Source: Blattabacterium sp. (Blattella germanica) str. Bge
GTDB lineage: Bacteria; Bacteroidota; Bacteroidia; Flavobacteriales; Blattabacteriaceae
Assembly (NCBI RefSeq): GCF_000022605.2
Contig: NC_013454.1
Span: forward strand, 186,001 to 250,000
DNA: 64,000 nt
Direction: 5' to 3'
This document shows, one piece after another, positions 47,281-58,214 of the stretch. Below the pieces are notes generated by a model, which was not told where the DNA came from, ran no database searches, and saw only the letters and a program-made list of their open reading frames with translations. The first letter of the stretch is position 1, and each line of letters starts with the position of its first letter. Position numbers and translations under genes: made by a program.

Positions 47281-48095
47281 AAATTTCTGTATATCAAATT
47301 AATGAACTTAGAAAAATAACTGGTGTTGGAGTAATGGACTGCAGAAAAGCTTTGATTGATTCCAATGGGAATATTGATGAAGCTATTCTTCTTTTAAGAA
47401 AAAAGGGAGAAAAGATAGCAATAAATCGTTCTTCCTTTCAAATGAAAGAGGGAGGGGTTCTTTCTAACATTAGTTCTGATTCTTCTTATGGAACAATTAT
47501 AGGTATTAGTTGTGAAACTGATTTTTTATCTAAAAGTTCCGAATTTCTAAATTTTTTATCTATGCTATCTAAAAAATCTTTATCCTATCATACAAAAGAT
47601 GATTTTTTAAATAGTTTTTGTCATGAGAATAACAGTGTACAAGAAATGATTATCAGAAAAATGGGAGTTGTAGGAGAAAAATTAGAATTGAAAATTTTTG
47701 AAAGAATAGAATCTCCATTTGTCATAGATTATACTCATAATAATTATAAGATAGCTACATTAGTTGGATTTTCTTCTGAATTAAATATTTCAGTAGCTAG
47801 AAATATAGCAATGCATATCACTGCGATGAATCCAATAGCCGTAAATGAAGAACAAATTCCAGATGTTGTCATGAAAAAGGAAATAGATATTATCAAAAAT
47901 CAAGTAAAAAAAGAAATAAAATCATGTGACATGATAAAAAAAATTATTCAAGGAAAAATTCAGAAATTTATTCTAAATAATACTCTCATGAATCAAAAAT
48001 TTATTAAAGATAATAAAATAAATATACGGGAATATTTGAGTAAATATTATAATAAAAATTTAAAAATCAATCTCTTTAAAAGAGTTGGTATTTGA
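47277..48095 (+). CDS. tsf: Elongation factor Ts
   Basis: 272 residues. The N-terminal UBA-like region has LRKITGVGVMDCRKAL, and the EF-Tu contact is near GVLSNISSDSSYGTIIGISC and ETDFLSKS. It exchanges GDP on EF-Tu. Translationally coupled to rpsB. Confidence 0.95.
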   Translation: MKISVYQINELRKITGVGVMDCRKALIDSNGNIDEAILLLRKKGEKIAINRSSFQMKEGGVLSNISSDSSYGTIIGISCETDFLSKSSEFLNFLSMLSKKSLSYHTKDDFLNSFCHENNSVQEMIIRKMGVVGEKLELKIFERIESPFVIDYTHNNYKIATLVGFSSELNISVARNIAMHITAMNPIAVNEEQIPDVVMKKEIDIIKNQVKKEIKSCDMIKKIIQGKIQKFILNNTLMNQKFIKDNKINIREYLSKYYNKNLKINLFKRVGI

Positions 48096-48107
48096 TAAAT
48101 TTCATGA

Positions 48108-49652
48108 ATGAAAAAACTAATATTAATAATTTTGGATGGTTGGGGACTTTCTTCTTCTAGAAATCCTCATTTTTCTGCTATAAAACAAGCAAACACTCCT
48201 TTCTTTGATTTTTGTTGTAAAAATTTTCCTTTTAGCAAATTAGAAGCTTCAGGAAATTCTGTTGGATTACCAAAAGGACAAATGGGAAATTCTGAAGTTG
48301 GTCATATAAGTTTAGGTTCTGGACGAAAAATTATTCAAAGTTTAGAAAAAATAAATATATCTATTAAAAATGGATTATTCAAAAAAAAAATAAGCTCTGT
48401 TTTTGATGAAATTTATTTATACAAAAAAAGAATTCACTTTATTGGATTATTGTCTGATGGAGGAGTCCATTCACATATGAGTCATCTTTTTTCTTTGCTT
48501 CAAATAGCTTATGAAAAAAAAATAAAAGACGTTTTTATACATGTATTTACGGATGGTAGGGATACTTCCCCGAAAAAAAGTATTTTTTATATTGAAGAAC
48601 TTATAAAAAAAACTAGAAAATACGTTGGTAAATTGTCTTCTGTTATTGGAAGATATTATTCAATGGATCGTGATCATAGATGGGAACGAACTAAAAAAGC
48701 ATACGAAGCTATGGTTGATTCAAAAGGTATTTATACTAAAAATATTTTTTCTTCTATAGAAGAATTATATAAAAATGGAATAACAGATGAGTTTTTATCT
48801 CCTTTAATAATTACTGATAATCAAGGAAATCCTATTTCAAGAATAAAAGATGGAGATATTGTTTTTTGTTTTAATTTTCGACCAGATCGTTCCAGACAAA
48901 TTACAGAACTTTTAACTGGACGAAATTCTTTTTCAGATATAAAAAAGATAAATTTATCTCATTATATAACCATGACTTGTTTTGATTCTAAAAATAAAGA
49001 TATTCATGTTATTTTTGAAAAAGAATGCTTACCAGATACTTTAGGTGAGATTATGGAAAAAGAAGGAAAAAAACAGATTCGTATAGCTGAAACTGAAAAA
49101 TATCCACATGTTACTTTTTTTTTTTCGGGAGGAAGAGAAACTCCTTTTGATAAAGAAACTAGAATTCTTTGTCCTTCTCCTAAAGTATCTACTTATGATT
49201 TAAAACCTGAAATGAGCGCAAAAAATATTATGGAAAAAATAATTCCTGAATTAAAAGAAAAAAGTTCAGATTTTATTTGTTTAAATTTTGCAAATCCAGA
49301 TATGGTAGGTCACACTGGAAAAATGAAAGAAACAATAAAAGCTTGTGAATATGTTGATCAATATACCAAATTTTGTTCTGAAGAAGCAATAAAAAATTCA
49401 TATACAGTTATTATAGTAGGAGATCATGGAAATGCAGATTGTATGATTAATTCGGATGGATCTCCACATACAGCTCATACTACATCTTTAGTTCCTTTTA
49501 TTATTTTAGATCAGAAAATAAAAAAAGAAAGTCTTTTTTTGAAAGAAAAAGGGTCCTTATCCGATGTAGCTCCTACTATTCTTCAATTAATGGAATTACC
49601 TATTCCTGATATTATGAGTGGAACTTCTATAATAAAATATCACAAAAAATAA
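48108..49652 (+). CDS. gpmI: 2,3-bisphosphoglycerate-independent phosphoglycerate mutase
   Basis: Interconverts 3- and 2-phosphoglycerate in glycolysis and gluconeogenesis. Alkaline-phosphatase-fold enzyme of 514 residues: metal site ILDGWG, catalytic Ser in MGNSEVGHISLG, HVFTDGRDT, FNFRPDRSRQ and GDHGNAD. A T11 tract lies at 49115-49125 (codons VTFFFS). Confidence 0.96.
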   Translation: MKKLILIILDGWGLSSSRNPHFSAIKQANTPFFDFCCKNFPFSKLEASGNSVGLPKGQMGNSEVGHISLGSGRKIIQSLEKINISIKNGLFKKKISSVFDEIYLYKKRIHFIGLLSDGGVHSHMSHLFSLLQIAYEKKIKDVFIHVFTDGRDTSPKKSIFYIEELIKKTRKYVGKLSSVIGRYYSMDRDHRWERTKKAYEAMVDSKGIYTKNIFSSIEELYKNGITDEFLSPLIITDNQGNPISRIKDGDIVFCFNFRPDRSRQITELLTGRNSFSDIKKINLSHYITMTCFDSKNKDIHVIFEKECLPDTLGEIMEKEGKKQIRIAETEKYPHVTFFFSGGRETPFDKETRILCPSPKVSTYDLKPEMSAKNIMEKIIPELKEKSSDFICLNFANPDMVGHTGKMKETIKACEYVDQYTKFCSEEAIKNSYTVIIVGDHGNADCMINSDGSPHTAHTTSLVPFIILDQKIKKESLFLKEKGSLSDVAPTILQLMELPIPDIMSGTSIIKYHKK

Positions 49653-49659
49653 TTGTGTT

Positions 49660-50481
49660 TTGATAAAAACTATTGAAGAAATAATCTTAATCAAAAAGAG
49701 TGCTTTTTTAGCTTCCAAAACATTAGGAATGTTAGCTAAAGAAGTCAAACCTGGAGTTAACACTCTTTATTTAGATAAACTTGCAGAAAGTTTTATTCGT
49801 GATCACGGAGGAGAGCCTGCTTTTTTGGGTTTATACGATTTTCCAAATACTTTGTGTGTATCTCCAAATAATCAAGTAGTACATGGTCTTCCTAATAAAT
49901 ATCCTTTATCAGAAGGAGATATATTATCTGTAGATTGTGGTGTTTATATGAATGGTTTTTATGGAGAACATGCTTATACTTTTGAAGTAGGTGCTGTTTC
50001 TAAGAAAGTCCAACAATTTCTTAATTGTTCTAAACAATCTCTTTATATTGGAATTTCTAAATGTAGGATTAAAAACCATATTGGAGATATAGGTTATTCC
50101 ATACAATCTTTCATTGAAAAAAATGGATATAATGTAGTAAGAGATCTTGTGGGACATGGAATTGGAAAAAAAATGCATGAAAATCCTCAAATTCCTAATT
50201 TTGGAAAGCAAAAAGAAGGCATAAAATTAAAAGATGGAATGGTTCTTTCTATAGAACCTATGGTTAATTTGGGAACATCAGAAATTTTTTTTCATAAAGA
50301 TGGATGGACTGTTACTACTTTAGATCAAAAAATATCTGCTCATTATGAGCATAATGTGGCTATTGTTGATGGATTTCCTTGTTTGCTTTCTACTTTTCGT
50401 TACATTTATAAAGAACTTAATATTAAATCGTTTGAAGAAGATCCTTTTCAAAACAAAAAAATTAGTAATAATAATTTTTAA
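49660..50481 (+). CDS. map: Methionine aminopeptidase, type I
   Basis: Removes N-terminal Met from new proteins. 273 residues from a TTG at 49660. Metal and active-site residues: His75 (VVHGLP), Asp92 (VDCG), His in GHGIGKKMHE, Glu in LSIEPMV and Glu in HYEHNVAI. The second Asp ligand, normally in GFYGDHA, is Glu103 here (GFYGEHA; codon GAA at 49966-49968). A short C-terminal extension follows the conserved core. map is not in its usual place between secY and infA. Confidence 0.93.
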   Translation: MIKTIEEIILIKKSAFLASKTLGMLAKEVKPGVNTLYLDKLAESFIRDHGGEPAFLGLYDFPNTLCVSPNNQVVHGLPNKYPLSEGDILSVDCGVYMNGFYGEHAYTFEVGAVSKKVQQFLNCSKQSLYIGISKCRIKNHIGDIGYSIQSFIEKNGYNVVRDLVGHGIGKKMHENPQIPNFGKQKEGIKLKDGMVLSIEPMVNLGTSEIFFHKDGWTVTTLDQKISAHYEHNVAIVDGFPCLLSTFRYIYKELNIKSFEEDPFQNKKISNNNF

Positions 50482-50547
50482 TGTTAATTTATTGATTTAG
50501 TTGTATTTTTTCATTAAATAGCATAATTTGCGTTCTAAATATAGAAT

Positions 50548-50925
50548 ATGCCTACTATACAACAGCTAATTAGAAAAGGTCGCTCTTCTGTTTCCAAAAA
50601 GAGGAAATCTATTGCATTGGAATTTTGTCCTCAAAGGAGAGGAGTTTGCACTAGAGTTTATACAACAACCCCAAAAAAGCCAAATTCAGCTATGAGAAAA
50701 GTAGCTCGTGTTCGTTTTACAAATGGGAGGGAAGTAATCAGTTACATAACGGGAGAAGGGCATAATCTTCAAGAGCATTCCATTGTATTGGTAAAAGGTG
50801 GTAGAGTTAAAGATTTACCAGGAGTAAAATATAAAATAGTTCGAGGAGCTCGTGATACTGCCGGAGTAAACGGAAGAAAAAAAAGTAGAAGCAAATATGG
50901 AGCTAAAGTAGTTAAAAAAGATTGA
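50548..50925 (+). CDS. rpsL: Small ribosomal subunit protein uS12
   Basis: 125 residues starting [11 protein letters not shown]. The decoding-site loop [12 protein letters not shown] and [12 protein letters not shown] keep the Lys residues whose change gives streptomycin resistance, so the protein looks sensitive-type. First gene of the str-S10-spc block; 66 bases upstream hold no exact TAnnTTTG. Confidence 0.97.
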   Translation: MPTIQQLIRKGRSSVSKKRKSIALEFCPQRRGVCTRVYTTTPKKPNSAMRKVARVRFTNGREVISYITGEGHNLQEHSIVLVKGGRVKDLPGVKYKIVRGARDTAGVNGRKKSRSKYGAKVVKKD

Positions 50926-50929
50926 ATTG

Positions 50930-51406
50930 ATGAGAAAAGTTAGAAAAAAAACGAAAGTATATTTACCTGATCCAAAATTCAACGATCCACTTGTTACACG
51001 TTTTGTAAATCATCTTATGAAAAACGGAAAAAAAAATGTAGCGTATAAAATATTTTATAATGCTATGGAAAAAATAGATTTCATAAAAGAAAAAGAAGAA
51101 AAATCAGCATTAGAAATATGGAAAAATGGGTTAAAAAACGTAATGCCTCACGTGGAAGTGAGAAGTCGTCGTATGGGTGGCTCTAATATTCAAGTACCTG
51201 TTCCTATTTCTTCTAATAGTAAAATTACAAAAGGAATGAAGTTATTGATTTCTTGTGCGTCTGTTAGAAACGAAAAAACTATGGCTAATAAGTTAGCTAA
51301 TGAAGTATGGGATGCTTTTCAAGAACAAGGAGAAGCGATTAAAAGAAAAGAAAATATTCATAAAATGGCTGAAGCTAACAAAGCATTTTCGCATTTTAGA
51401 TTTTAG
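50930..51406 (+). CDS. rpsG: Small ribosomal subunit protein uS7
   Basis: 158 residues. RKVRKKTKVYLPDPKFNDPLVTRF begins the protein in the usual way, and PHVEVRSRRMGGSNIQVPVP is the conserved core. It nucleates the 30S head. ATG at 50930 is preferred over the TTG directly before it. Confidence 0.96.
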   Translation: MRKVRKKTKVYLPDPKFNDPLVTRFVNHLMKNGKKNVAYKIFYNAMEKIDFIKEKEEKSALEIWKNGLKNVMPHVEVRSRRMGGSNIQVPVPISSNSKITKGMKLLISCASVRNEKTMANKLANEVWDAFQEQGEAIKRKENIHKMAEANKAFSHFRF

Positions 51407-51415
51407 TTATTTATT

Positions 51416-53521
51416 ATGGAAAAAGATTTAAAATATACAAGAAATATAGGAATAGCAGCGCATATTGATGCAGGAAAAACAACTACTACGGAAAGAATTT
51501 TGTTTTATACGGGAATTAATCATAAGATAGGAGAAGTTCACGATGGGGCAGCAACTATGGATTGGATGCAACAAGAACAAGAACGTGGAATAACTATAAC
51601 TTCTGCTGCTACATGTTGTGAATGGATGTATAATAACAAGAAATATCAGATAAATATTATAGATACTCCAGGTCATGTCGATTTTACTGTAGAAGTTGAA
51701 CGATCTATGAGAGTTTTAGATGGAATGGTGGTTTTATTTAGCGCTGTTGATGGAGTTGAACCTCAATCTGAAACAGTATGGAGACAAGCAGATAAATACG
51801 GAATACCTAGGATTGCTTTTGTAAATAAAATGGATAGACAAGGAGCTGATTTTTTTAATGTTTGTTCTCAGATTAAGAAAATTTTAGGGGCTAATTCAGT
51901 ACCATTGCAAATTCCTATTGGAAGTGGAGATGATTTTGTAGGAGTAGTAGACTTAATTTCCAACAAAGCTATAAAATGGGATGAAAAAAATTATGGAATG
52001 ACATATCAAGAACATCCTGTTCCAGATGATATGAAGAATATAGTTAATGATTATAAAAATCAACTTATTGAAACTTTATCAGAACATGATGATGTGATAA
52101 TGGAAAAATTTTTGTTTAATAATTATTCTATATCAGAAAATGATATTATTAATTCTTTACAAAAGAATACAATAAAAATGAAAATAATTCCTATTTTGTG
52201 TGGTTCTTCTTTTAAAAATAAAGGAGTTCAGGCTATATTAGATGCTATATGTAGATATTTACCTTCTCCTCTAGAAGTTATTAAGGATATAGTAGGAGTT
52301 CATCCTATTAGTCAAAAGAAAGAAATAAGAAAACCAAATGAAAATGAACCTTTTTCTGCTTTAGCTTTTAAAATAGCAAGTGATCCTTTTGTAGGACGTT
52401 TAGCTTTTTTTAGAGTTTATTCTGGAAAAATAGAATCCGGTTCTTACAGTTTTAATGCAAGATCTGGAAATAAAGAACGTATTTCTAGAATATATCAAAT
52501 GCATGCGAATAAACAAAATCCAATAGAAAAAATTAGAGCAGGAGATATAGCAGCGGTAGTAGGTTTTAAAGACATCAAAACTGGGGATACTTTATGTGAC
52601 GAAAAATATCCGATTTTATTAGAAAAATATTATTTTCCCGATCCAGTAATTGGATTGGCCATAGAACCAAAACTTAAAGCAGATATTGATAAAATGAGTT
52701 TGGCATTATCTAAATTAATGGAAGAAGATCCTACTTTTCAAGTAAGAACAGATTCTTATACAGGACAAACAATTATTTCTGGAATGGGAGAACTCCATTT
52801 AGAAATAATTGTTGATCGTATGAAAAGAGAATTTAAAGTAGAAGTGAATCAAGGAAATCCTCAAGTAGAGTATAAGGAAGCCTTAACAAGTTTAGTAGAA
52901 CATAGAGAAATATACAAAAAACAAACAGGTGGTAGAGGAAAATATGCGGATATATTATTTAGATTAGAACCTGGAAATATGAAAACTTCTGGATTGGTAT
53001 TCATTAATAAAATAAAAGGAGGAAACATTCCTAAAGAATATATTCCTTCTATAGAAAAAGGGTGTAAGGAAATGATGAAAAGTGGTCCTTTATCTGGATA
53101 TGAGATAGATAATGCTAAAGTAACTGTTTTAGATGGATCTTATCATTCTGTTGATTCTGATCAACTTTCTTTTGAAATAGCAGGAAAATTAGGTTTTAAA
53201 GAAGCGGCTAAAAAAGCGAAACCTGTTTTATTAGAACCAATTATGAAATTAGAAGTAATTGTTCCAGAAGAAAATATGGGTGAAATTATAGGAGATTTGA
53301 ATCGAAGAAGAGGAATTATTCAAAACATGAGTACTAGAAATAATGTAAAGATTATTCAAGCTTTAGTTCCATTATCTGAAATGTTTGGATACGTTACAGT
53401 CTTACGAACACTTTCTTCTGGAAGAGGTACTTCTGTAATGGAGTATTCTCATTATGATACGGTACCTGCTAATGTAATAGACGATATTATAGAAAACCGT
53501 AATAAAAAAACAAAAAAATAA
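51416..53521 (+). CDS. fusA: Elongation factor G
   Basis: 701 residues, translocation GTPase. G1 [16 protein letters not shown], switch [11 protein letters not shown] and G4 NKMDR are present; domains II to V follow with [14 protein letters not shown] and the C-terminal [11 protein letters not shown]. It follows rpsG by 9 bases. Confidence 0.98.
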   Translation: MEKDLKYTRNIGIAAHIDAGKTTTTERILFYTGINHKIGEVHDGAATMDWMQQEQERGITITSAATCCEWMYNNKKYQINIIDTPGHVDFTVEVERSMRVLDGMVVLFSAVDGVEPQSETVWRQADKYGIPRIAFVNKMDRQGADFFNVCSQIKKILGANSVPLQIPIGSGDDFVGVVDLISNKAIKWDEKNYGMTYQEHPVPDDMKNIVNDYKNQLIETLSEHDDVIMEKFLFNNYSISENDIINSLQKNTIKMKIIPILCGSSFKNKGVQAILDAICRYLPSPLEVIKDIVGVHPISQKKEIRKPNENEPFSALAFKIASDPFVGRLAFFRVYSGKIESGSYSFNARSGNKERISRIYQMHANKQNPIEKIRAGDIAAVVGFKDIKTGDTLCDEKYPILLEKYYFPDPVIGLAIEPKLKADIDKMSLALSKLMEEDPTFQVRTDSYTGQTIISGMGELHLEIIVDRMKREFKVEVNQGNPQVEYKEALTSLVEHREIYKKQTGGRGKYADILFRLEPGNMKTSGLVFINKIKGGNIPKEYIPSIEKGCKEMMKSGPLSGYEIDNAKVTVLDGSYHSVDSDQLSFEIAGKLGFKEAAKKAKPVLLEPIMKLEVIVPEENMGEIIGDLNRRRGIIQNMSTRNNVKIIQALVPLSEMFGYVTVLRTLSSGRGTSVMEYSHYDTVPANVIDDIIENRNKKTKK

Positions 53522-53526
53522 GTACT

Positions 53527-53832
53527 ATGGGTCATGATATAAAAATTAAATTAAAATCTTATGATTACAATTTATTAGATAAATCTGCTGAAAGAATTGT
53601 TAATTCAGTTCTCCCTACAGGAGTAGTATTAAATGGACCTGTTCCTTTGCCTACTGAAAAAAAAATATTTACAGTGTTACGTTCTCCACATGTGAATAAA
53701 AAATCAAGAGAACAATTCTTTCTACCTACTCATAAAAGACTTTTACAAATTCATAATGCTTCATCTAAAACAGTAGATGCATTAATGAAATTAGAGTTAC
53801 CTAGTGGAGTTGAAGCTGAAATAAAAGTGTAA
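53527..53832 (+). CDS. rpsJ: Small ribosomal subunit protein uS10 (NusE)
   Basis: 101 residues: [49 protein letters not shown] and [13 protein letters not shown]. It is a 30S head protein and the NusB partner in antitermination; nusB is at 17-18 kb in this window. Confidence 0.97.
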   Translation: MGHDIKIKLKSYDYNLLDKSAERIVNSVLPTGVVLNGPVPLPTEKKIFTVLRSPHVNKKSREQFFLPTHKRLLQIHNASSKTVDALMKLELPSGVEAEIKV

Positions 53833-53837
53833 ACAAA

Positions 53838-54470
53838 ATGTCGGGATTAATAGGAAAAAATATAGGAATGACAAGTATTTTCTTAGAAAATGGAAAAAAT
53901 GTGCCTTGTACCGTTATCAAAGTAAATCCTTGTTATGTAATTCAAATTAAAACAGTAGAAAATGACGGTTATTTTTCTGTTCAACTTGGAACTGGAGAAA
54001 AAAAATTAAAAAAAACTAATAATCCTTTATTGGGTCACTTTAAAAAATCTGGATTATCTCCAAGAAAAAAACTATTAGAATTCAGAGAAAATTCAATTTC
54101 TCATTTAAAATTAGGAGAAAAAGTGAGTGTAGATACCTTTAAAAAAGGAGAACTAGTGAATGTTAAAGGAATTTCTAAAGGGAAAGGATTTCAAGGTGTT
54201 GTTAAAAGACATAATTTTTCAGGTGTTGGAGAAAGAAGTCATGGTCAACATAATCGTTTAAGATCTCCGGGGTCAATAGGTGCAGGATCAGACCCTTCAC
54301 GTGTTTTTAAAGGAAAAAAAATGGCTGGAAAAATGGGTAAAAAAAATATAACTGTTAAAAATTTAGAGATATTAAAAATAGATATCCATCAAAATTTAAT
54401 CATTTTGAAAGGATCAGTTCCGGGAAATAAAAATTCATATTTGATGATTAATAAAAAGAAATGGAATTAA
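53838..54470 (+). CDS. rplC: Large ribosomal subunit protein uL3
   Basis: 210 residues: [20 protein letters not shown] at the start and [19 protein letters not shown] with [19 protein letters not shown] in the loop near the peptidyl transferase centre. The end overlaps rplD by 10 bases. Confidence 0.97.
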   Translation: MSGLIGKNIGMTSIFLENGKNVPCTVIKVNPCYVIQIKTVENDGYFSVQLGTGEKKLKKTNNPLLGHFKKSGLSPRKKLLEFRENSISHLKLGEKVSVDTFKKGELVNVKGISKGKGFQGVVKRHNFSGVGERSHGQHNRLRSPGSIGAGSDPSRVFKGKKMAGKMGKKNITVKNLEILKIDIHQNLIILKGSVPGNKNSYLMINKKKWN

Positions 54471-55090
54471 GAATTCTAGATATTAAGGGGAATTTTACTG
54501 ATAAAAAAGTAGAATTTGATGAAAATATTTTTTTTAAAAGGTCTTATGATCATTCTGTGTATTTAGAAATAAAAAGATTCTTGTCTTCTCAACGTCAAGG
54601 AACACATAAATCTAAAGAAAGAGGAGAATTATCTGGAAGTACTAGGAAATTGCATAGACAAAAAGGAACTGGAGGATCTAGAAAAGGAGATATTAAAAAT
54701 CCTATTTTTAGAGGTGGAGGGAGAGTATTTGGTCCAAGACCAAGAAAATATTTAACGAAATTGAATAAACGCACTAAAAGTAGTGTGAGAAAGTTTATTA
54801 TTGAGCAAAAATTAATACAGAATCAAATAAAGATTATTGAAGATATTGAATTTAATATTCCTAAAACTAAATTTTTTTTGGGAATATTAAATTCAATAAA
54901 GTTAAAAAACAAGAAATTACTAATGGTTCTTGGAGAAGAAAATAAAAATTTATATTTATCATCTCGTAATTTGAAATGTTTTAAATTACTGAATGTGAAT
55001 GAATTGGATTGTTTTTCATTGTTAAATTTTCCATCTATTGTTTTTACTGAAAATTCCATAAAAAAAATTCACGAATTTTTATCTATATAA
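54461..55090 (+). CDS. rplD: Large ribosomal subunit protein uL4
   Basis: 209 residues. The exit-tunnel loop contains [20 protein letters not shown] and [13 protein letters not shown], the best conserved part of L4. The globular C-terminus is more diverged. Confidence 0.95.
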   Translation: MELRILDIKGNFTDKKVEFDENIFFKRSYDHSVYLEIKRFLSSQRQGTHKSKERGELSGSTRKLHRQKGTGGSRKGDIKNPIFRGGGRVFGPRPRKYLTKLNKRTKSSVRKFIIEQKLIQNQIKIIEDIEFNIPKTKFFLGILNSIKLKNKKLLMVLGEENKNLYLSSRNLKCFKLLNVNELDCFSLLNFPSIVFTENSIKKIHEFLSI

Positions 55091-55093
55091 ATT

Positions 55094-55384
55094 ATGATTT
55101 TGATTAAACCTTTTGTTACAGAAAAATCTTCTCAAGGAGAGAAAAATAATTGTTATACATTATCTGTAAATGTGAATTATAATAAAATTCAAATAAAGAA
55201 AGAAATTAAAAAAAAATTTGGATTTTCCGTAAAAAATGTCAGAACCATGATTTATCCTAGAAAAGATAAATCTAAATATACTAAAAAAGGATTTCTTTAT
55301 GGAAAAACCAAAAAAATGAAAAAAGTTATTATTCAATTTAAAGAAAATCAGAAAATTGATTTTTTTAATCAACAAGAAGTTTAA
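55094..55384 (+). CDS. rplW: Large ribosomal subunit protein uL23
   Basis: 96 residues: [15 protein letters not shown], a Lys-rich middle ([20 protein letters not shown]) and a short tail. It sits at the tunnel exit and is the docking site for SRP and trigger factor. Its last stop base is the first base of rplB. Confidence 0.94.
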   Translation: MILIKPFVTEKSSQGEKNNCYTLSVNVNYNKIQIKKEIKKKFGFSVKNVRTMIYPRKDKSKYTKKGFLYGKTKKMKKVIIQFKENQKIDFFNQQEV

Positions 55385-56232
55385 TGTCAATTAGAAAGTT
55401 AAAACCTATTACTCCTGGTCAACGTTTTAGAGTTAAAAATTGTTTAGATCAAATTACAAAACGTAAACCAGAAAAAACCTTAGTTAAAAATCAATGTAAG
55501 TCTGGAGGACGAAATAATACTGGACGAATGACTATACGTTATTCTGGAGGAGGACATAAAAGAAAGTATAGAGTAATAGATTTTAAAAGAAAAAAATTTG
55601 GAATTCCTGCTATTATAAAGTCTATAGAATATGATCCAAATAGATCTTCTTTAATAGCTTTGTTATATTATAAAGATGGAGAAAAAAAATATATTGTAGC
55701 TATGGATGGATTCAAAATAGGTCAGGAAATTATTTCTGGAAAAAACATTCCTTTTCATATAGGAAATTCTACTTTTTTAAGTGAAATCCCTTTGGGTACT
55801 AATATTTCTTGTATAGAACTTAGACCCGGTCAAGGAGCAAAAATCGCAAGAAGTGCAGGATCTTTTGCTCAATTGTTCGCAAAAGATAAAAAATATGCTA
55901 CTATTAAATTACCTTCGGGAGAAATGAGAATGATCTTGATTACTTGTATGGCAACAATCGGAGTTGTATCTAATCCTGATCATCAATTAGAAACATACGG
56001 TAAAGCTGGTAAAAAAAGACATTTTGGGAAACGTCCTAGAACTAGAGGAGTGGCTATGAACCCTGTAGATCATCCAATGGGAGGTGGAGAAGGAAAAGCA
56101 TCTGGAGGAATTCCTAGAAGTAGAACGGGAAAGCCTTCTAAAGGATTCAGAACTCGTTCTAAAAAACGATATTCTAATAAATATATTTTACAAAGAAGAA
56201 AAAATAAATTTTTATTATGGCAAGATCCTTAA
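55384..56232 (+). CDS. rplB: Large ribosomal subunit protein uL2 (C-terminus possibly frameshifted)
   Basis: L2 starting [14 protein letters not shown], with [20 protein letters not shown], the catalytic-site region [17 protein letters not shown] and [15 protein letters not shown]. Flavobacterial L2 normally ends RRKK at about 274 residues. Here the frame reads on as NKFLLWQDP to 282 residues, 16 bases into rpsS. One extra A in the A6 tract 56199-56204 would give RRKK-stop at residue 274. The extension may also simply be translated. Confidence 0.95.
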   Translation: MSIRKLKPITPGQRFRVKNCLDQITKRKPEKTLVKNQCKSGGRNNTGRMTIRYSGGGHKRKYRVIDFKRKKFGIPAIIKSIEYDPNRSSLIALLYYKDGEKKYIVAMDGFKIGQEIISGKNIPFHIGNSTFLSEIPLGTNISCIELRPGQGAKIARSAGSFAQLFAKDKKYATIKLPSGEMRMILITCMATIGVVSNPDHQLETYGKAGKKRHFGKRPRTRGVAMNPVDHPMGGGEGKASGGIPRSRTGKPSKGFRTRSKKRYSNKYILQRRKNKFLLWQDP

Positions 56233-56501
56233 AAAAAGGTCCATATGTATCTCATAAATTGTACAAAAAAGTATTAAATAATCTGAAATTAGAAAAAAAA
56301 ACTGTTATTAAAACTTGGTCTAGACCATCTACCATTTTACCTGATTTTGTAGGACAAACATTTGCTGTTCATAATGGAAAACAATTTATTAATGTGTATA
56401 TCACTGAAAATATGATTGGACATAAGTTAGGAGAATTTGCTCCTACTCGAACTTTTAGAGGACATGCTGGATCTAAGAATAAATTGAAAATAAAGAAATA
56501 A
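56217..56501 (+). CDS. rpsS: Small ribosomal subunit protein uS19
   Basis: 94 residues: [33 protein letters not shown], and [15 protein letters not shown]. The start lies within the last 16 bases of rplB as currently framed. Confidence 0.97.
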   Translation: MARSLKKGPYVSHKLYKKVLNNLKLEKKTVIKTWSRPSTILPDFVGQTFAVHNGKQFINVYITENMIGHKLGEFAPTRTFRGHAGSKNKLKIKK

Positions 56502-56507
56502 TATAAT

Positions 56508-56873
56508 ATGAAACAGGAAACTAATATAGTTTCAGCTTCTCTAAATGGTGTAAGATGTTCTCCAAGAAAAATGAGATCGGTAGTGGATTTAATTAGAAAT
56601 AAAGAGATCCAAAAAGCTTTGGATATACTGACATATAGTGGAAAAAAAAGAATATCTTTTTTTTTGAAAAAACTGCTTATTTCTTTGTTGTCTAATTGGA
56701 AACAAAAGTATGAGGAATTTTCTTCTGGAGAAGAGTTATATATAAAAGAAATTAAAGTCAATCAAGGAAAAACCTTAAAAAGGTTACGTCCTGTTCCTCA
56801 AGGAAGAGGACATAGAATTAGAAAAAAATCAAGTCATGTTTTAGTTTTTTTAGAAAAAAGAAAAGAAATGTAA
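56508..56873 (+). CDS. rplV: Large ribosomal subunit protein uL22
   Basis: 121 residues, a few shorter at the N-terminus than free-living homologues. SPRKMRSVVDLIR and the C-terminal RPVPQGRGHRIRKKSSHV hairpin, which lines the exit tunnel, are present. Confidence 0.95.
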   Translation: MKQETNIVSASLNGVRCSPRKMRSVVDLIRNKEIQKALDILTYSGKKRISFFLKKLLISLLSNWKQKYEEFSSGEELYIKEIKVNQGKTLKRLRPVPQGRGHRIRKKSSHVLVFLEKRKEM

Positions 56874-56882
56874 TTTTTATAT

Positions 56883-57578
56883 ATGGGACAAAAAACAAAT
56901 CCAATTGTTAATCGTCTTGGGATTATTACAGGATGGCAATCTAGCTGGTGCAATAATTACAAAGATCGAATACAGGAAGATTTTAAAGTAAGAAGATATA
57001 TAGAAGCTAGATTACCAAAAGGTATTGTTTCTAGAATTTTCATTGAAAGAACTTTAAAATTTATTACTATTACTATTCGTACATCTCGTCCTGCTCTTGT
57101 TATAGGAAAAGGAGGAGATGAAGTAGACACTGTTCGAAAAGAATTGAAAAAACTTACTAAAAAAGAAGTTCAGATTAATATATCTGAAGTTAAACGTCCT
57201 GAATTAGATGCTCCATTAGTAGCTAAAGGTATAGTTAGACAATTAGAAAATAGAATTTCTTATAAAAAAGCAATTAAATTGTCTATCCTATCTGCTATGA
57301 GGATGAACGCTCAAGGTATAAGAATTCAAATTTCTGGAAGACTGAATGGTTCAGAAATGGCTAGATGTGAAACTTATAAAGAAGGACGAATTTCGTTAGG
57401 AACTTTTCGTGCGGATGTAGATTATCATATGTCTGTGGCAAATACAGTTTATGGAAGTATAGGAATTAAAGTATGGATAATGAAAGGAGAAGTATATGGA
57501 AAAAGAGAATTATCTCCTTTTTTAGGAATGCAAAAAAAACAAAGAGGAAATAAAGCAACTCATAGAAAAAAGAAATAG
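56883..57578 (+). CDS. rpsC: Small ribosomal subunit protein uS3
   Basis: 231 residues: [19 protein letters not shown], a KH domain with [10 protein letters not shown], then [17 protein letters not shown] and the C-terminal domain to about 215. It lies at the mRNA entry. Confidence 0.97.
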   Translation: MGQKTNPIVNRLGIITGWQSSWCNNYKDRIQEDFKVRRYIEARLPKGIVSRIFIERTLKFITITIRTSRPALVIGKGGDEVDTVRKELKKLTKKEVQINISEVKRPELDAPLVAKGIVRQLENRISYKKAIKLSILSAMRMNAQGIRIQISGRLNGSEMARCETYKEGRISLGTFRADVDYHMSVANTVYGSIGIKVWIMKGEVYGKRELSPFLGMQKKQRGNKATHRKKK

Positions 57579-57588
57579 TATATATTTT

Positions 57589-58008
57589 ATGTTGCAACCA
57601 AAAAAAACAAAATATAAAAAAAAACAAAAGGGAAGGATTCGTGGAAATTCTAAGAAAGGGATCACTCTTTCTAGAGGTTTATATGGAATTAAAGCCTTAG
57701 AAGGAGCTTGGATCTCTTCAAAACAATTGGAAGCAGCTCGAGTAGCCGCTACTAGATATATGAAAAGAGAAGGAAAATTATGGATTAATATTTTTCCAGA
57801 TAAACCAGCTACAAAAAAGCCTCAAGAAGTACGTATGGGAAAAGGAAAAGGACCCGTTGAATTTTGGGTATCTGTGGTTAAACCTGGAAGAATTTTGTTT
57901 GAAGTTGATGGAGTAGAAATAAATGTAGCAAAAGAAGCTTTAAGATTAGCCGCTCAAAAACTTCCTATTAAAATGAAATTCGTTTTTTCTAATGAAATTA
58001 AATTATGA
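57589..58008 (+). CDS. rplP: Large ribosomal subunit protein uL16
   Basis: 139 residues: [34 protein letters not shown] and [13 protein letters not shown]. It helps place A-site tRNA. The stop overlaps the rpmC start by 4 bases (ATGA). Confidence 0.97.
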   Translation: MLQPKKTKYKKKQKGRIRGNSKKGITLSRGLYGIKALEGAWISSKQLEAARVAATRYMKREGKLWINIFPDKPATKKPQEVRMGKGKGPVEFWVSVVKPGRILFEVDGVEINVAKEALRLAAQKLPIKMKFVFSNEIKL

Positions 58009-58214
58009 AAAATTCAGAGATAAAAACTTTATTAATTGATGATTTGATTTATGAAATTCAAGTTCATGAAAAAAATTATCAAAATATAAAATTTTATCAT
58101 TCTATAAAAATACATAAGAATCCCATGATAATTAGAATTTTAAGAAGAAAAATTGCTAGATTGAAAACTGAATTGAATAAAAAAATAAATGATAGAAAAA
58201 CAAAAAAAATTTAG
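58005..58214 (+). CDS. rpmC: Large ribosomal subunit protein uL29
   Basis: 69 residues of two helices, with [20 protein letters not shown] conserved. The tail [10 protein letters not shown] is longer than usual and overlaps rpsQ by 26 bases. An A7 tract precedes TAA in a neighbouring frame, so the extension could also come from a one-base change, but this is weaker evidence than in rpsI. Confidence 0.9.
   Translation: MKNSEIKTLLIDDLIYEIQVHEKNYQNIKFYHSIKIHKNPMIIRILRRKIARLKTELNKKINDRKTKKI

Noticed and set aside
50520..50547. TAATTTG before rpsL as a -7 promoter element
   Set aside because: One base short of TAnnTTTG; suggestive but not enough to list.
58150..58214. One-base loss giving a shorter uL29 ending ELNKK
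   Set aside because: Possible in an A7 tract, but the L29 tail is not conserved, so there is no clear ancestral ending to recover.
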